From a virus: a stretch of DNA of 27,638 nucleotides. The stretch's first letter is position 1. Each line of letters starts with the position of its first letter. Positions 9,332 through 16,752 of this stretch are shown here, piece after piece. The stretch covers positions 1 through 27,638 of IMG/VR virus record IMGVR_UViG_3300045999_008038. One strand, 5' to 3'. The translations under genes were made by a program, and so were the position numbers. The notes under the pieces are model-generated. The model was given only the letters and a program-made list of their open reading frames with translations, searched no databases and was not told the DNA's origin.

Positions 9332-10471
9332 GTGTCTGTTTATTACAACGAAAATAATCCGAAGAAGGCTGAATGGTTGCGACAACTAATTAAGTTAGAC
9401 GTTATAGCCCCAGGTGACGTAGATGAAAGAAGTATCAAAGAGGTATCCCCCGAAGATGTTCGACACTACACCCAATGTCATTGGTTTGCAGGAATTGGAG
9501 TCTGGAGTTACGCGCTCAGACTTGCAGGATGGGACGACAGTAGACCCGTATGGACAGGAAGTTGTCCTTGTCAGTCCTTTTCAAGAGCAGGAAAACAACT
9601 CGGAACATCCGACCCTCGACATCTCTGGCCTGATTGGTTTAGATTCATCCAAGAGTGCCGACCTCCAGTTATTTTTGGAGAACAGGTTGAAGCAGCGATT
9701 AGAAAAGGCTGGCTCGACCTTGTACAAGATGACTTGGAAACAGAAGACTACACCTTTGGGAAGATCGTACTGCCAGCTTGTAGCATCGGCGCACCGCATC
9801 TCAGGCAACGAATATGGTTCATGGCCCACACCAGTAGCTCAACCAGCAAACAGTACACCCGAAAACTTTCTACGGAGAAAGATGGAGTCGAACGCAAGAT
9901 CGGACGGCCCACGAATGGGAGTTGTGATTTCAGATATACAGATGATGGTCATGATGGTGAAAGCTCCTTACCCAACTCCTCAAGCATCGGACATAACGGG
10001 TGGCGGTCAAGCCAAGCAAGCGATGATGTCTTCTCTGGGAATCAAGAGAGAAAGTGGGAACACAGTAGGGAAGAAACTACGGGATTATTGCATGTTGGTG
10101 GAATCTCCCTTAGAGATGGCAGGATGGAACGTGGATTCTGGGGAAACACTGAATGGCTACCCTTCAGAGACGGAAAACAAAGGATCGTTAAATCCAGCCT
10201 TGGCGCGATGGTTGATGACGTTACCGGAGGAATTCGACAAGGCCGCGATCTTGGCGAACAGGAAGTTGAAAGGAAAATAGTCTACCCACTGGTAAACAAA
10301 TCGCAAGACTCATCAAAATACACCATCGAGGAAATTGACTTCGATAACACGCCAGAAGCGAGGACGATGAGAATCGAAGGTTATGGTGATGCGATTGTTG
10401 CAGAACTAGCAGCCGAAATTATCGGGACAGGCATGGAGTGGCTATCCAGCAACCCTCCAAACGCTATGTAA
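9332..10471 (+). CDS. C5-cytosine DNA methyltransferase (phage Dcm-like)
   Basis: A 379-residue protein that transfers a methyl group from SAM to C5 of cytosine in DNA. Visible motifs: I FAGIG (52-56); IV GSCPCQSFSRAG with catalytic Cys80; VI as EQV (117-119, commonly ENV); VIII QRIWF (159-163). The C-terminal motif is GYGDAIVAELAAEII (about 350-364), preceded by EWLPFRDGK (274-282), which this phage subfamily carries before motif X. The N-terminus (YYNENNPKKAEWLRQLI...IAPGDVDERSI) also matches the subfamily. The start is GTG, with GAGGT at 9322-9326. The region between VIII and X is variable and would hold target recognition; it coincides with a second gene in the +1 frame. The 3' end overlaps the convergent K-like gene by 30 nt. 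The likely role is protection from host restriction. No cognate nuclease is recognised. Confidence 0.9.
   Translation: MSVYYNENNPKKAEWLRQLIKLDVIAPGDVDERSIKEVSPEDVRHYTQCHWFAGIGVWSYALRLAGWDDSRPVWTGSCPCQSFSRAGKQLGTSDPRHLWPDWFRFIQECRPPVIFGEQVEAAIRKGWLDLVQDDLETEDYTFGKIVLPACSIGAPHLRQRIWFMAHTSSSTSKQYTRKLSTEKDGVERKIGRPTNGSCDFRYTDDGHDGESSLPNSSSIGHNGWRSSQASDDVFSGNQERKWEHSREETTGLLHVGGISLRDGRMERGFWGNTEWLPFRDGKQRIVKSSLGAMVDDVTGGIRQGRDLGEQEVERKIVYPLVNKSQDSSKYTIEEIDFDNTPEARTMRIEGYGDAIVAELAAEIIGTGMEWLSSNPPNAM
9423..10280 (+). CDS. WPTP-motif protein encoded in the +1 frame inside the methyltransferase gene
   Basis: A 285-residue frame lying entirely inside the methyltransferase gene, shifted by +1. It is not random-looking: it has GSTLYKMTWK (97-106), TTPLGRSYCQLVASAHR (109-125), SWPTPVAQ (133-140), YPTPQASD (183-190) and a C-terminal LNPALARWLMTLPEEF (256-271). 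I recall the same signatures (TLY.LTWK, TPSGR, WPTP.A, LNP..WLMG.P..W) from phage proteins found beside or inside Dcm genes and often mis-annotated as methyltransferases. AGGTGA (9412-9417) precedes the ATG at 9423; an in-frame ATG at 9456 is the alternative. The function is unknown; co-production suggests it helps or modulates the methyltransferase. I am confident it is real coding sequence, not of its role. Confidence 0.7.
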   Translation: MKEVSKRYPPKMFDTTPNVIGLQELESGVTRSDLQDGTTVDPYGQEVVLVSPFQEQENNSEHPTLDISGLIGLDSSKSADLQLFLENRLKQRLEKAGSTLYKMTWKQKTTPLGRSYCQLVASAHRISGNEYGSWPTPVAQPANSTPENFLRRKMESNARSDGPRMGVVISDIQMMVMMVKAPYPTPQASDITGGGQAKQAMMSSLGIKRESGNTVGKKLRDYCMLVESPLEMAGWNVDSGETLNGYPSETENKGSLNPALARWLMTLPEEFDKAAILANRKLKGK

Positions 10472-11266
10472 TCCTCGTTTCCATGCACCACCAAAGGGTA
10501 CTACTTCGGAGAGGTGCTGAGGTTGCAGCAAGTGGAGGAAAGTTTCATCAGTAACCATAACGCCCACATGACACGGTTGGCGTGATCCGAAGAATCTCAT
10601 TAGGATCACGTCATCTTTTTTAGGATTAGCAGTATTGATTTGAGTAAAGCCGTTAACCGGATCTTGAAAGAGCTTTAGATAAGCCATTTCATAATTAGGA
10701 TCTTTATACCAATCCATTGCAGCAGGGCGTGGGTAATCGGGAAACTCGTGACCTACAATATTCTTTAGGTATGCTTTTAACAGACTACTACAGTCTGATC
10801 TTCCATACACGAAGGGCCATTTCAGGTAGTAGTCAATCTTCGTTTTAGAGGTAGCCTTTTCAAGTAACGGAAAAGGATGATGGTAGTTCGGATCGAAGTA
10901 GTCCCAGGTATCGAACTTAGTGTGATATAGCAGGTAGGGAATACCGTGAAAACGGGACTGATCTATATCGGTAAATGATAGGTAGCCATCGACCATTTCA
11001 CAACAATGACTATGCCAGAAGCAGGCTATGTTGTCTTCATGCTCTAGATAAAGGTCAACATCAATAAGCGCCCCTGTCTCTTGAGTAAGTTCTTGGAGTT
11101 CACCATTCTCGTCAAATTCAGCGAGTCCTGAACCATCAATAGTGTTAGGGCTAAGGAGTACTGTCCCGTCATTGAGAATTAGCCCACACGATTCTTTGTC
11201 AGGTGTGAGATTGCAGTAGGCGGCGATTTGTGATTTTAAGTCGTCGGCGAAGAAGGATGGTGTCAT
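10442..11266 (-). CDS. Lambda K-like tail-tip hydrolase (JAB/MPN plus NlpC/P60)
   Basis: A 274-residue protein with two domains in the order of lambda gpK. The N-terminal JAB/MPN metalloprotease domain shows ESCGLIL (25-31), then WHSH and SFTDID, giving the JAMM pattern (Glu, HxH, SxxD). The C-terminal NlpC/P60 domain shows FVYGRSDCSSL with the catalytic Cys, CHVGVMV with the catalytic His, and FLHLLQP. The family acts at the tail tip in assembly and peptidoglycan cutting. It sits apart from L, J and I, separated by two plus-strand genes, whereas lambda has K next to L and I. No Shine-Dalgarno is visible at the ATG. The 3' end overlaps the methyltransferase by 30 nt. Both active sites appear intact. 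Confidence 0.9.
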   Translation of the reverse strand: MTPSFFADDLKSQIAAYCNLTPDKESCGLILNDGTVLLSPNTIDGSGLAEFDENGELQELTQETGALIDVDLYLEHEDNIACFWHSHCCEMVDGYLSFTDIDQSRFHGIPYLLYHTKFDTWDYFDPNYHHPFPLLEKATSKTKIDYYLKWPFVYGRSDCSSLLKAYLKNIVGHEFPDYPRPAAMDWYKDPNYEMAYLKLFQDPVNGFTQINTANPKKDDVILMRFFGSRQPCHVGVMVTDETFLHLLQPQHLSEVVPFGGAWKRGLHSVWRVAG

Positions 11267-11279
11267 AAGTTTAGTTTAG

Positions 11280-11331
11280 ATAGCCGTGGGTGTTGAGATA
11301 TAGGTGAACGGCTATTCAGGGATGTTATAAT
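11280..11331 (+). promoter_or_regulatory. Divergent intergenic control region: 8-bp inverted repeat and extended -10 promoter
   Basis: ATAGCCGT (11280-11287) and ACGGCTAT (11308-11315) form a perfect 8-bp inverted repeat with 20 nt between. An extended -10, TGTTATAAT (11323-11331), follows on the plus strand for the beta-repeat gene at 11361; no good -35 is seen, as expected for extended -10 promoters. One half-site sits about where a -35 would be; the other lies in the leader of the divergent K-like gene. This arrangement suits one regulator controlling both directions, which is an inference. Confidence 0.5.
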
Positions 11332-11360
11332 AGTTGAGCAATCACTCTTGGAGGATTACC

Positions 11361-12155
11361 ATGCGATACGAATATGAGCCTAGCCAGCATGTTGAACTCA
11401 ATATTAATGCTACCTGTGAAGTCGTTATCAATGAAACAAGCGATGTCGCGATTACCGTTGATGTAGAAGGGGATGATGCTGATAAAGTGAAAGTCTCGTA
11501 CAGTTCAGGAACCCTAACTATCAAACATGAGGGAGCAAGTTTCGGTAATATAACCATCGGTAACATCAGTATGAGCGGTGGTACTACTTTTGTTCAAGGT
11601 GTATCAGGCAACTTTTCAGGAACCGTCATTAGCGGCAACAACATCTACATGTCAGGTGGTAGCGGCTCTGTATTTGTCAACGGTAAACGTATTGACTTGG
11701 ATGAATCAGGTAAAGATTACACACCTATTCAGATCAATGTTTATGTACCTAGCCACATCACCGCTAGTCTTGATGCCTCTATTAGCGGTACTGGGTCACT
11801 GCGATCGCAAGTTTACTTGGAAGAAGCCTTTATAAACAGCCAAGGTCACACCAAAGTTGAACTAACCGCTGGTAGTATTCAAGCTCAAGTATCAGGTTCG
11901 GGCGATCTAGATGCTCGTATTCATGATGGCGACTTGAATGTTTCTATCTCAGGTAGCGCTAATGTTCGAGTAGTTGGGGATATGCGATCGGCCAATGTTC
12001 AAGTCTCTGGTTCAGGTGATGTAATTACTCAAGGAATTTGTCACGGTAATTATCACGCTTCTGTGTCGGGTAGTGGGGATATTCGACATGTAGGAACTGT
12101 GAAAGGGCGCGTTCGTGAGTCTGTAGCAGGTATGGGCAGTGTGCGAGTTGGGTAG
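11361..12155 (+). CDS. DUF2807-type (head GIN domain) beta-repeat protein
   Basis: A 264-residue protein starting at MRYEYEP; GGAGGA (11350-11355) is 5 nt upstream, so this start is preferred over the ATG at 11334. The second half is a series of short beta repeats: VSGSGDLDARI, ISGSANVRVVG, VSGSGDVITQG, VSGSGDIRHVG, AGMGSVRVG. This is the pattern of DUF2807 proteins, thought to form a beta-helix or layered sheet and loosely called auto-transporter adhesin-like. The first half is Gly/Ser-rich (MSGGTTFVQGVSGNFSG). There is no signal peptide or membrane segment. It has its own promoter and the opposite strand to the tail genes. It carries the window's only GCGATCGC octamer (11801-11808) and a further GCGATCG nearby, hinting at a different origin. 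The role is unknown: a virion decoration or a host-derived protein. Confidence 0.7.
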   Translation: MRYEYEPSQHVELNINATCEVVINETSDVAITVDVEGDDADKVKVSYSSGTLTIKHEGASFGNITIGNISMSGGTTFVQGVSGNFSGTVISGNNIYMSGGSGSVFVNGKRIDLDESGKDYTPIQINVYVPSHITASLDASISGTGSLRSQVYLEEAFINSQGHTKVELTAGSIQAQVSGSGDLDARIHDGDLNVSISGSANVRVVGDMRSANVQVSGSGDVITQGICHGNYHASVSGSGDIRHVGTVKGRVRESVAGMGSVRVG

Positions 12156-12184
12156 TTGATGACTCACTGTTGAGGGTGTATAAT
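12156..12184 (+). promoter_or_regulatory. Strong sigma70-type promoter for the HNH gene
   Basis: TTGATG (12156-12161), exactly 17 bp, then a perfect TATAAT (12179-12184) begin right after the stop of the DUF2807-type gene. Transcription would start near 12191, after the ATG at 12183, so that ATG cannot be used from this transcript. This leaves a leader of about 95 nt before the Shine-Dalgarno-linked ATG at 12288. Confidence 0.65.
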
Positions 12185-12287
12185 GGATACATGGAGGGTA
12201 AAAGATTGGCTTAATTACCCAGTCCGGTTCCTGAGGCCACCCTCCTATATCACCACTCAGGATGTTGTTTTTCTCAGGAGATTACTT

Positions 12288-13388
12288 ATGCCTAAAAAAT
12301 ATACAACTGAAATTGTCCAGGAAATGTTGGCTCAAGAAGGTTGGGAATTACTAAATGAGTACGTTTCAGGAAAAAATTATTTGTTAATCAAGAATCCTGA
12401 TCGTTTTAACGGGTATTTATGCACCACTATGTTTAAGGACTGGGTAAAAGGAGCTAGACCTGGTTTTATATCATTAGTAGACAAAACGGATTACATAAAA
12501 GAAGTTATTAATGCCGAAGGGTGGGAGGTTGAAGATAATTTTACTTTTCAAAAAGCAAAAGAATACTTTTTTATAAGAAATAAAAAACGTTATAAAGGAG
12601 TCTGGTGTAAAACAACTTGGGATATGTGGAACTCAGGAGTAAAACCAGGCGAAAGAAGTGTAGTAGACAAGACATCCTACGTAAATTTAATAGTAGGTGA
12701 AGAGGGATGGCAATTATCACGACCTATTAATTTTTTAACAGATTTTCTTTATTTGAAGCACATCGTTATTTTGAAAGGTCATGAAGTAAGGTTTCGTTTT
12801 GCATCATGGAAAAAAGGTGCTAGACCTGATATTAGGAGTTTAGTAAAACCTGAAGAATATATAAAAGAACACCTTAAAGATTTAGGGTATGAAATAATTG
12901 AAGAAAATTTCATTTACAAAGGTGATAAAAATAGATTTACAATAAAAAATCTAGAAACAGGTAAAGAATCGAGAATAAATTGGGCACACATTAATTCCGG
13001 CGATCTACCAAATTCACCAAAAGTTTTAATAAGAAGTCGCATCAACCAATATTTAAAAACAGGTGTAGCAGAAAAATATTTTTCTTCTACTTTAGTTTTA
13101 GGGGAAGATTATTGGAAAAAGTTGAAAGAAAAGTTCCCTAGAGTACCTGAGGGGCTAGAAATCGATCATGTCATACCCTGTTCGTTCTGGGGATTTTCTG
13201 AAAGTCAAGTTGTTTTAGCCAATAGCATAGAAAATTTAAGACTTTTACCAAAAAGAGAAAACGTGATAAGAGGTAATAGATTAAAAGCTTCAGAGCTTGA
13301 TGAATACGATCTTTGGGATCTTTACTATCAGGCTGAAAATCCCAAAGGGTTGCCGTTAATTGAAGATCGTTATGACATAGCAAGTTGA
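12288..13388 (+). CDS. HNH endonuclease with four N-terminal W/Y-rich repeats
   Basis: A 366-residue protein starting at MPKKYTTEIV. CAGGAG (12275-12280) precedes this ATG, and the promoter at 12156-12184 lies such that the upstream in-frame ATG would be untranscribed. Four degenerate repeats of about 60 residues (1-62, 63-124, 125-184, 185-243) share Y...V..EGWE...., a strand like YLLIKN or YFFIRN, then F..W..GARP or W.SG.KP, and VDKT.Y. The C-terminal HNH core is LEIDHVIPCSFWG (290-302) followed by NSIENLRLLPKRENVIRGN. The repeats probably bind DNA and the HNH part cuts it, a mobile-nuclease plan. The gene is AT-rich and ends 4 nt from the convergent L-like gene. Nuclease class is sure; repeat function is inferred. 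Confidence 0.85.
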   Translation: MPKKYTTEIVQEMLAQEGWELLNEYVSGKNYLLIKNPDRFNGYLCTTMFKDWVKGARPGFISLVDKTDYIKEVINAEGWEVEDNFTFQKAKEYFFIRNKKRYKGVWCKTTWDMWNSGVKPGERSVVDKTSYVNLIVGEEGWQLSRPINFLTDFLYLKHIVILKGHEVRFRFASWKKGARPDIRSLVKPEEYIKEHLKDLGYEIIEENFIYKGDKNRFTIKNLETGKESRINWAHINSGDLPNSPKVLIRSRINQYLKTGVAEKYFSSTLVLGEDYWKKLKEKFPRVPEGLEIDHVIPCSFWGFSESQVVLANSIENLRLLPKRENVIRGNRLKASELDEYDLWDLYYQAENPKGLPLIEDRYDIAS

Positions 13389-13392
13389 TAAA

Positions 13393-14064
13393 TCATCTTC
13401 TTGACATACTTGGAAAACCGCTGAACGGAAGTACAGCTCCTTCACCAAATCTAGCTTTACACGCAGAGAGGGTTTTAGCACATTTATCCTCAGCCGGATT
13501 TAATGTTGGAGTATTATCTAGCTTAAACATTGCCGACCCTGTATAGGTGCAACCTACACCGGAGCGATAGACCCAGGAACACTTGTTTAGGGCACAACGC
13601 GAGGGGGCACTTGTCTCACCTCCCCCAAAGTCTAAAGGTGAGGACATTTCGCAAACTATTGCTTCTCCGGGGATGTAGTTTACTACGCGAGTTATGACCA
13701 TATCACTACGTTGAAGAATCCCGTTAACAGTATCAGGGGTGGCACCTGACCCTAGAAAACGAGCTTTTGTCCGAAAAATTCTTAATTTTGCCCCTTCAAT
13801 GGCATCAATTTCATTTAATAAAGATCCGATTGTATTAGCGGCGTCACTAATTGTCATCTCAATTCGAGGTTGCGTACCTGTAGAGGTAATCTCAATAGCA
13901 TTATGGGAGCAAGCTAGAGGATGCCAAAAACCATTATATTCCACACCCGCAAAATTGGTGAAGCGAAAAGTTTCATTCGGATTAGAAACACGAAACCCCT
14001 TCAACTCATACAGGAACACATCAGCCGATTGGTCTAGTTCTTGAACATGTTGTAGTGCAGTCAT
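13393..14064 (-). CDS. Lambda L-like minor tail (tail-tip) protein
   Basis: A 223-residue protein. The N-terminal two thirds form a beta-rich tail-hub domain (ALQHVQELDQSADVFLYELKGF; FTNFAGVEYNGFWHPLACSHNAIEI). The C-terminal part has clustered cysteines, RCALNKCSWVYR, VGCTYTG and DKCAKTLSACKARFG, then VLPFSGFPSM, which matches the family's C..RFG....LPFGGFP ending. Lambda gpL-type proteins are known to bind an iron-sulfur cluster through conserved cysteines, and this protein keeps a suitable set. It sits 2 nt downstream of J on the same strand, so the two are coupled. No Shine-Dalgarno is visible. Confidence 0.9.
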   Translation of the reverse strand: MTALQHVQELDQSADVFLYELKGFRVSNPNETFRFTNFAGVEYNGFWHPLACSHNAIEITSTGTQPRIEMTISDAANTIGSLLNEIDAIEGAKLRIFRTKARFLGSGATPDTVNGILQRSDMVITRVVNYIPGEAIVCEMSSPLDFGGGETSAPSRCALNKCSWVYRSGVGCTYTGSAMFKLDNTPTLNPAEDKCAKTLSACKARFGEGAVLPFSGFPSMSRR

Positions 14065-14066
14065 AA

Positions 14067-16751
14067 TTAAATCAACATAGATTGTGGGCGAGTAAAGTCA
14101 AAGTAAAAATTAGCATCAGAACCCGCTATAGCGCCAAAGCTTTCAGTCCATTGTGATGAACCTCCACTAATAAGCATCGCAGAAATTCTAGAAAAATAAG
14201 TTCCGGGCGGTACAGAGGTAAAGGAATAGCTAGTTTCATTGGTTGTAATAACATCGTTCCAGACTCCACCAGCTTCTTTCTTCCATTGAAGTTGGAATCC
14301 GATAATATACTGACCTCCTAGTGCAGGTCGTGACCAGTTAATATTGAGGACATAAGAAGTTTCCGATAGTGTAGTAAAGCTAATAACAACATTTTCAGGC
14401 TTAGGCGGCACGGGTGGAACGAGTTCTTCTCTAATAATTGGATCGAGCGCCCATCCATTTTCTGTGGCAGCGTAAATAGATTCGTTATATGTCCCTGCTA
14501 TCAGTTCAATAAGATTAGAATCACTGGCATCGGCCTTCATTGCCTGGACTCGATATAACCTTGGTGCGATCACATCGATTATCCAGTTAGCCTCAGGCAA
14601 CGGTGTTGTCGTAAAGGGTGTTGATACAGTAATCGTTTTATGACTGCCTATTCCATTAGTGATTACTTTAGTCTGAATGGTTAAATCAGGCATCGTACAG
14701 GTAATTGAATAGCCCGTAGCCGCTGGCAAATCTACAGGAGCGTCTAGAGTAACTGAAGTAGCTGTAGCAGACGATATAAAGCCGCCGTAGCGTTTAGTAG
14801 ACCTCTTCCAGTCAGAGACAGCTATAACGTCTCCTGGGCGGGCGTAGATGCCTGTGAGACGACTTTTGAAATTAACAGTTTCGGTATTATAAAATCCACT
14901 CAATAATGCAAATCGTCCAGCACGATAGGCTTGACCCCTAGACGTGCATCCATATTCTGTAAATTCTGTCTCTCGATAACCATATCTATCTTGAGCTTCT
15001 TGAAGTTCAACAGGTTCTACGGTGGTACGATAAAAATCTTCAGGATCATTCCATGTAACGTTAGCAACAGAATTACGAGTTTGAATATCAGTAGATGAAT
15101 ATTTGAACTCACCGTTTTCAACATCAGCATTAGTAAATTGGCGAATGACATCTGTGGGGCGATCTTGCCAGAAGCGAACACATGAACCATCCCAAAAATA
15201 ATGAGCGCGACAATTACTCATCATCGCATCTAGAAATTCGTGGGCTTTTTGTTTTGTTTGAAGTACGGTAGAACATCTAAATCGTCGTTCCATTTCTCCA
15301 AACCCACTTGGAATCATTTCATTGTTATATCGACTGATAGCATACAAGTCGTAAGCCGATACTTGACAAGAACTAATTTGCCGCCCTAACCCGTAACGAT
15401 CATTAGTTAACAAATCATACAGTTGCCATGCCACATCAGCGCAAGCAATAGTGGGTTCATATAGTGTTCCGTCCCATACTGCTTCGGTATAATCTAATCC
15501 TCTATCTGTTGGGTTCACCGTAGCATTAGTTGGAATAGCGACCGTTCTGCCGCCAATTTTATATCCTCTTTGAGGAACACTACCGAACTGTTCTGCTAGA
15601 AACTGGAGATCAATAACCGCAGAGTTGGCGTAGTTAATTTTTGCATTATTAATGATTTCCGTGTAACTCTGAAACTTTAGAACTGAAACAATTTTAGAAT
15701 CTTCAGAATCAGGAGTGATTTTAATAACTCGAATGGTAAATTCATCAATAGACCCTCCTTGGTTATTAAGTTGAAATTGATATTCAAATTCGGTTAAACT
15801 TGAAAATTTTTGATTACGTTTATTCTCGTCATAGACAAGGTTAAATGCCCCTGCTGCACCAGATTTAATAAATATCTGAAAGTGCATATCTGTTCCAAGG
15901 ACACTTCCGTTATCTTCATATCGAGTTAACTGAAATCCTAGGCGTACTCTAACCAAATCAACTTGAGAGTTAATAAATGTCCTTGTAACCGGAAGCGCCT
16001 GTTGAACTTCTACACCGACACTGGTTTCTGAAGTAAGTCCTTCTTGTAGAGTAGACGGCAATACCGCTTGATTCTGAGTGCCATTAACAAATGTGTAAGT
16101 TACGCCCTCGAAGTTTTTAGTATTGTCAGCATTACCGTATGGGGTTTTATCAAAAAAGATACCTTGATCGCCATTAATGAGTCCTTCAATTGGCCCTTCA
16201 CTTAAAAGTTCGACAACGGTTGCTCTACTTTTTGATTTAGCAGTGTCTTCTTGAGTCTTAGGCTTCTTACGGCCACCACCATTACTTGATAGAATCCCAC
16301 ACTCACCAATGATATAGGTATGATGACCTTTTACGGTTAGGTTGTAAACGTCAATGCGAGGGTGAGGTGCAACTTCTAGTAAAGGGCGGTAGTCGAAATT
16401 ATTATCAATGAAGAAATCATCAATGTGCCATGTACCAATCTCACTAAATGCTCCACGTTCGTTGTAGAACGCATGGTTAGGCGTTGCTACAATCTCGCCG
16501 CCCCAGAATTTATAAGTGAAGACTTCGTAATCATGGTGGATGAAGGTATCTTCTACTGTAGAAACTAGAATTTCTTCATCGGAACTAAAGCATAGAATCT
16601 CATCACCTGGTTGGAAGTCTATGATTGGTTTTAATCCATTCGGTGTCCAGAGTTGAGTATCCGCTGAACAGCATCCACCGCCAGATCCGTAGATAAGAGC
16701 TAGCGGATCTGTTCCATTTATTTTGCGTCTTTTCTTCTTTTTAGTAGACAT
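14067..16751 (-). CDS. Lambda J-like central tail fibre/host specificity protein with inserted Hint domain
   Basis: An 894-residue protein. After a basic start (STKKKKRRK) and the tract YGSGGG, an intein-like Hint domain occupies 27-157. It is followed by GGGRKKPKTQEDTAKSK and the J hallmark VVELLSEGPIEGLING (about 178-193). The middle contains the usual tail-hub domains, including DRYGLGRQIS, EFLDAMMSNCRAHYFWDG and RAGRFALLSGFYNTETVNFKS. A fibronectin type III-like domain lies near the C-terminus (PPKPENVVISF...SVPPGTYFSRISAM). J forms the tail tip and usually recognises the receptor. Without the Hint insert the protein would be about 763 residues, shorter than lambda J, so receptor-binding parts may sit in neighbouring fibre genes. 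It lies 1 nt from gene I and 2 nt from gene L, in one operon. Confidence 0.93.
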   Translation of the reverse strand: MSTKKKKRRKINGTDPLALIYGSGGGCCSADTQLWTPNGLKPIIDFQPGDEILCFSSDEEILVSTVEDTFIHHDYEVFTYKFWGGEIVATPNHAFYNERGAFSEIGTWHIDDFFIDNNFDYRPLLEVAPHPRIDVYNLTVKGHHTYIIGECGILSSNGGGRKKPKTQEDTAKSKSRATVVELLSEGPIEGLINGDQGIFFDKTPYGNADNTKNFEGVTYTFVNGTQNQAVLPSTLQEGLTSETSVGVEVQQALPVTRTFINSQVDLVRVRLGFQLTRYEDNGSVLGTDMHFQIFIKSGAAGAFNLVYDENKRNQKFSSLTEFEYQFQLNNQGGSIDEFTIRVIKITPDSEDSKIVSVLKFQSYTEIINNAKINYANSAVIDLQFLAEQFGSVPQRGYKIGGRTVAIPTNATVNPTDRGLDYTEAVWDGTLYEPTIACADVAWQLYDLLTNDRYGLGRQISSCQVSAYDLYAISRYNNEMIPSGFGEMERRFRCSTVLQTKQKAHEFLDAMMSNCRAHYFWDGSCVRFWQDRPTDVIRQFTNADVENGEFKYSSTDIQTRNSVANVTWNDPEDFYRTTVEPVELQEAQDRYGYRETEFTEYGCTSRGQAYRAGRFALLSGFYNTETVNFKSRLTGIYARPGDVIAVSDWKRSTKRYGGFISSATATSVTLDAPVDLPAATGYSITCTMPDLTIQTKVITNGIGSHKTITVSTPFTTTPLPEANWIIDVIAPRLYRVQAMKADASDSNLIELIAGTYNESIYAATENGWALDPIIREELVPPVPPKPENVVISFTTLSETSYVLNINWSRPALGGQYIIGFQLQWKKEAGGVWNDVITTNETSYSFTSVPPGTYFSRISAMLISGGSSQWTESFGAIAGSDANFYFDFTRPQSMLI
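16281..16673 (-). other. Hint (intein-like, BIL-type) domain within J, residues 27-157
   Basis: Block A is CCSADTQLWTPNGLKPI (Cys27 in the position of intein Cys1, matching C-x-S-G-D-T). Block B is ATPNHAFY (89-96, the TxxH motif). Block F is VYNLTVKGHHTYII (135-148). The C-terminal block is GILSSN, ending at Asn157. The usual penultimate His is Ser, and the +1 residue is Gly rather than Cys, Ser or Thr. No homing endonuclease is inserted. GGG flanks both ends, so splicing or recombination would leave an unbroken glycine linker. Known bacterial intein-like domains with such substitutions cleave or splice inefficiently. Confidence 0.85.
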
Positions 16752-16752
16752 T

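Noticed and set aside
11801-11808. HIP1 octamer GCGATCGC as proof of a cyanobacterial host
   Set aside because: Only one complete copy was seen in 27.6 kb; cyanobacterial genomes rich in HIP1 would show many more, although phages often avoid it.
12183-12185. ATG at 12183 as start of the repeat-HNH gene
   Set aside because: It overlaps a perfect TATAAT; a transcript from that promoter begins downstream of it. The ATG at 12288 has CAGGAG and fits the repeat boundary.
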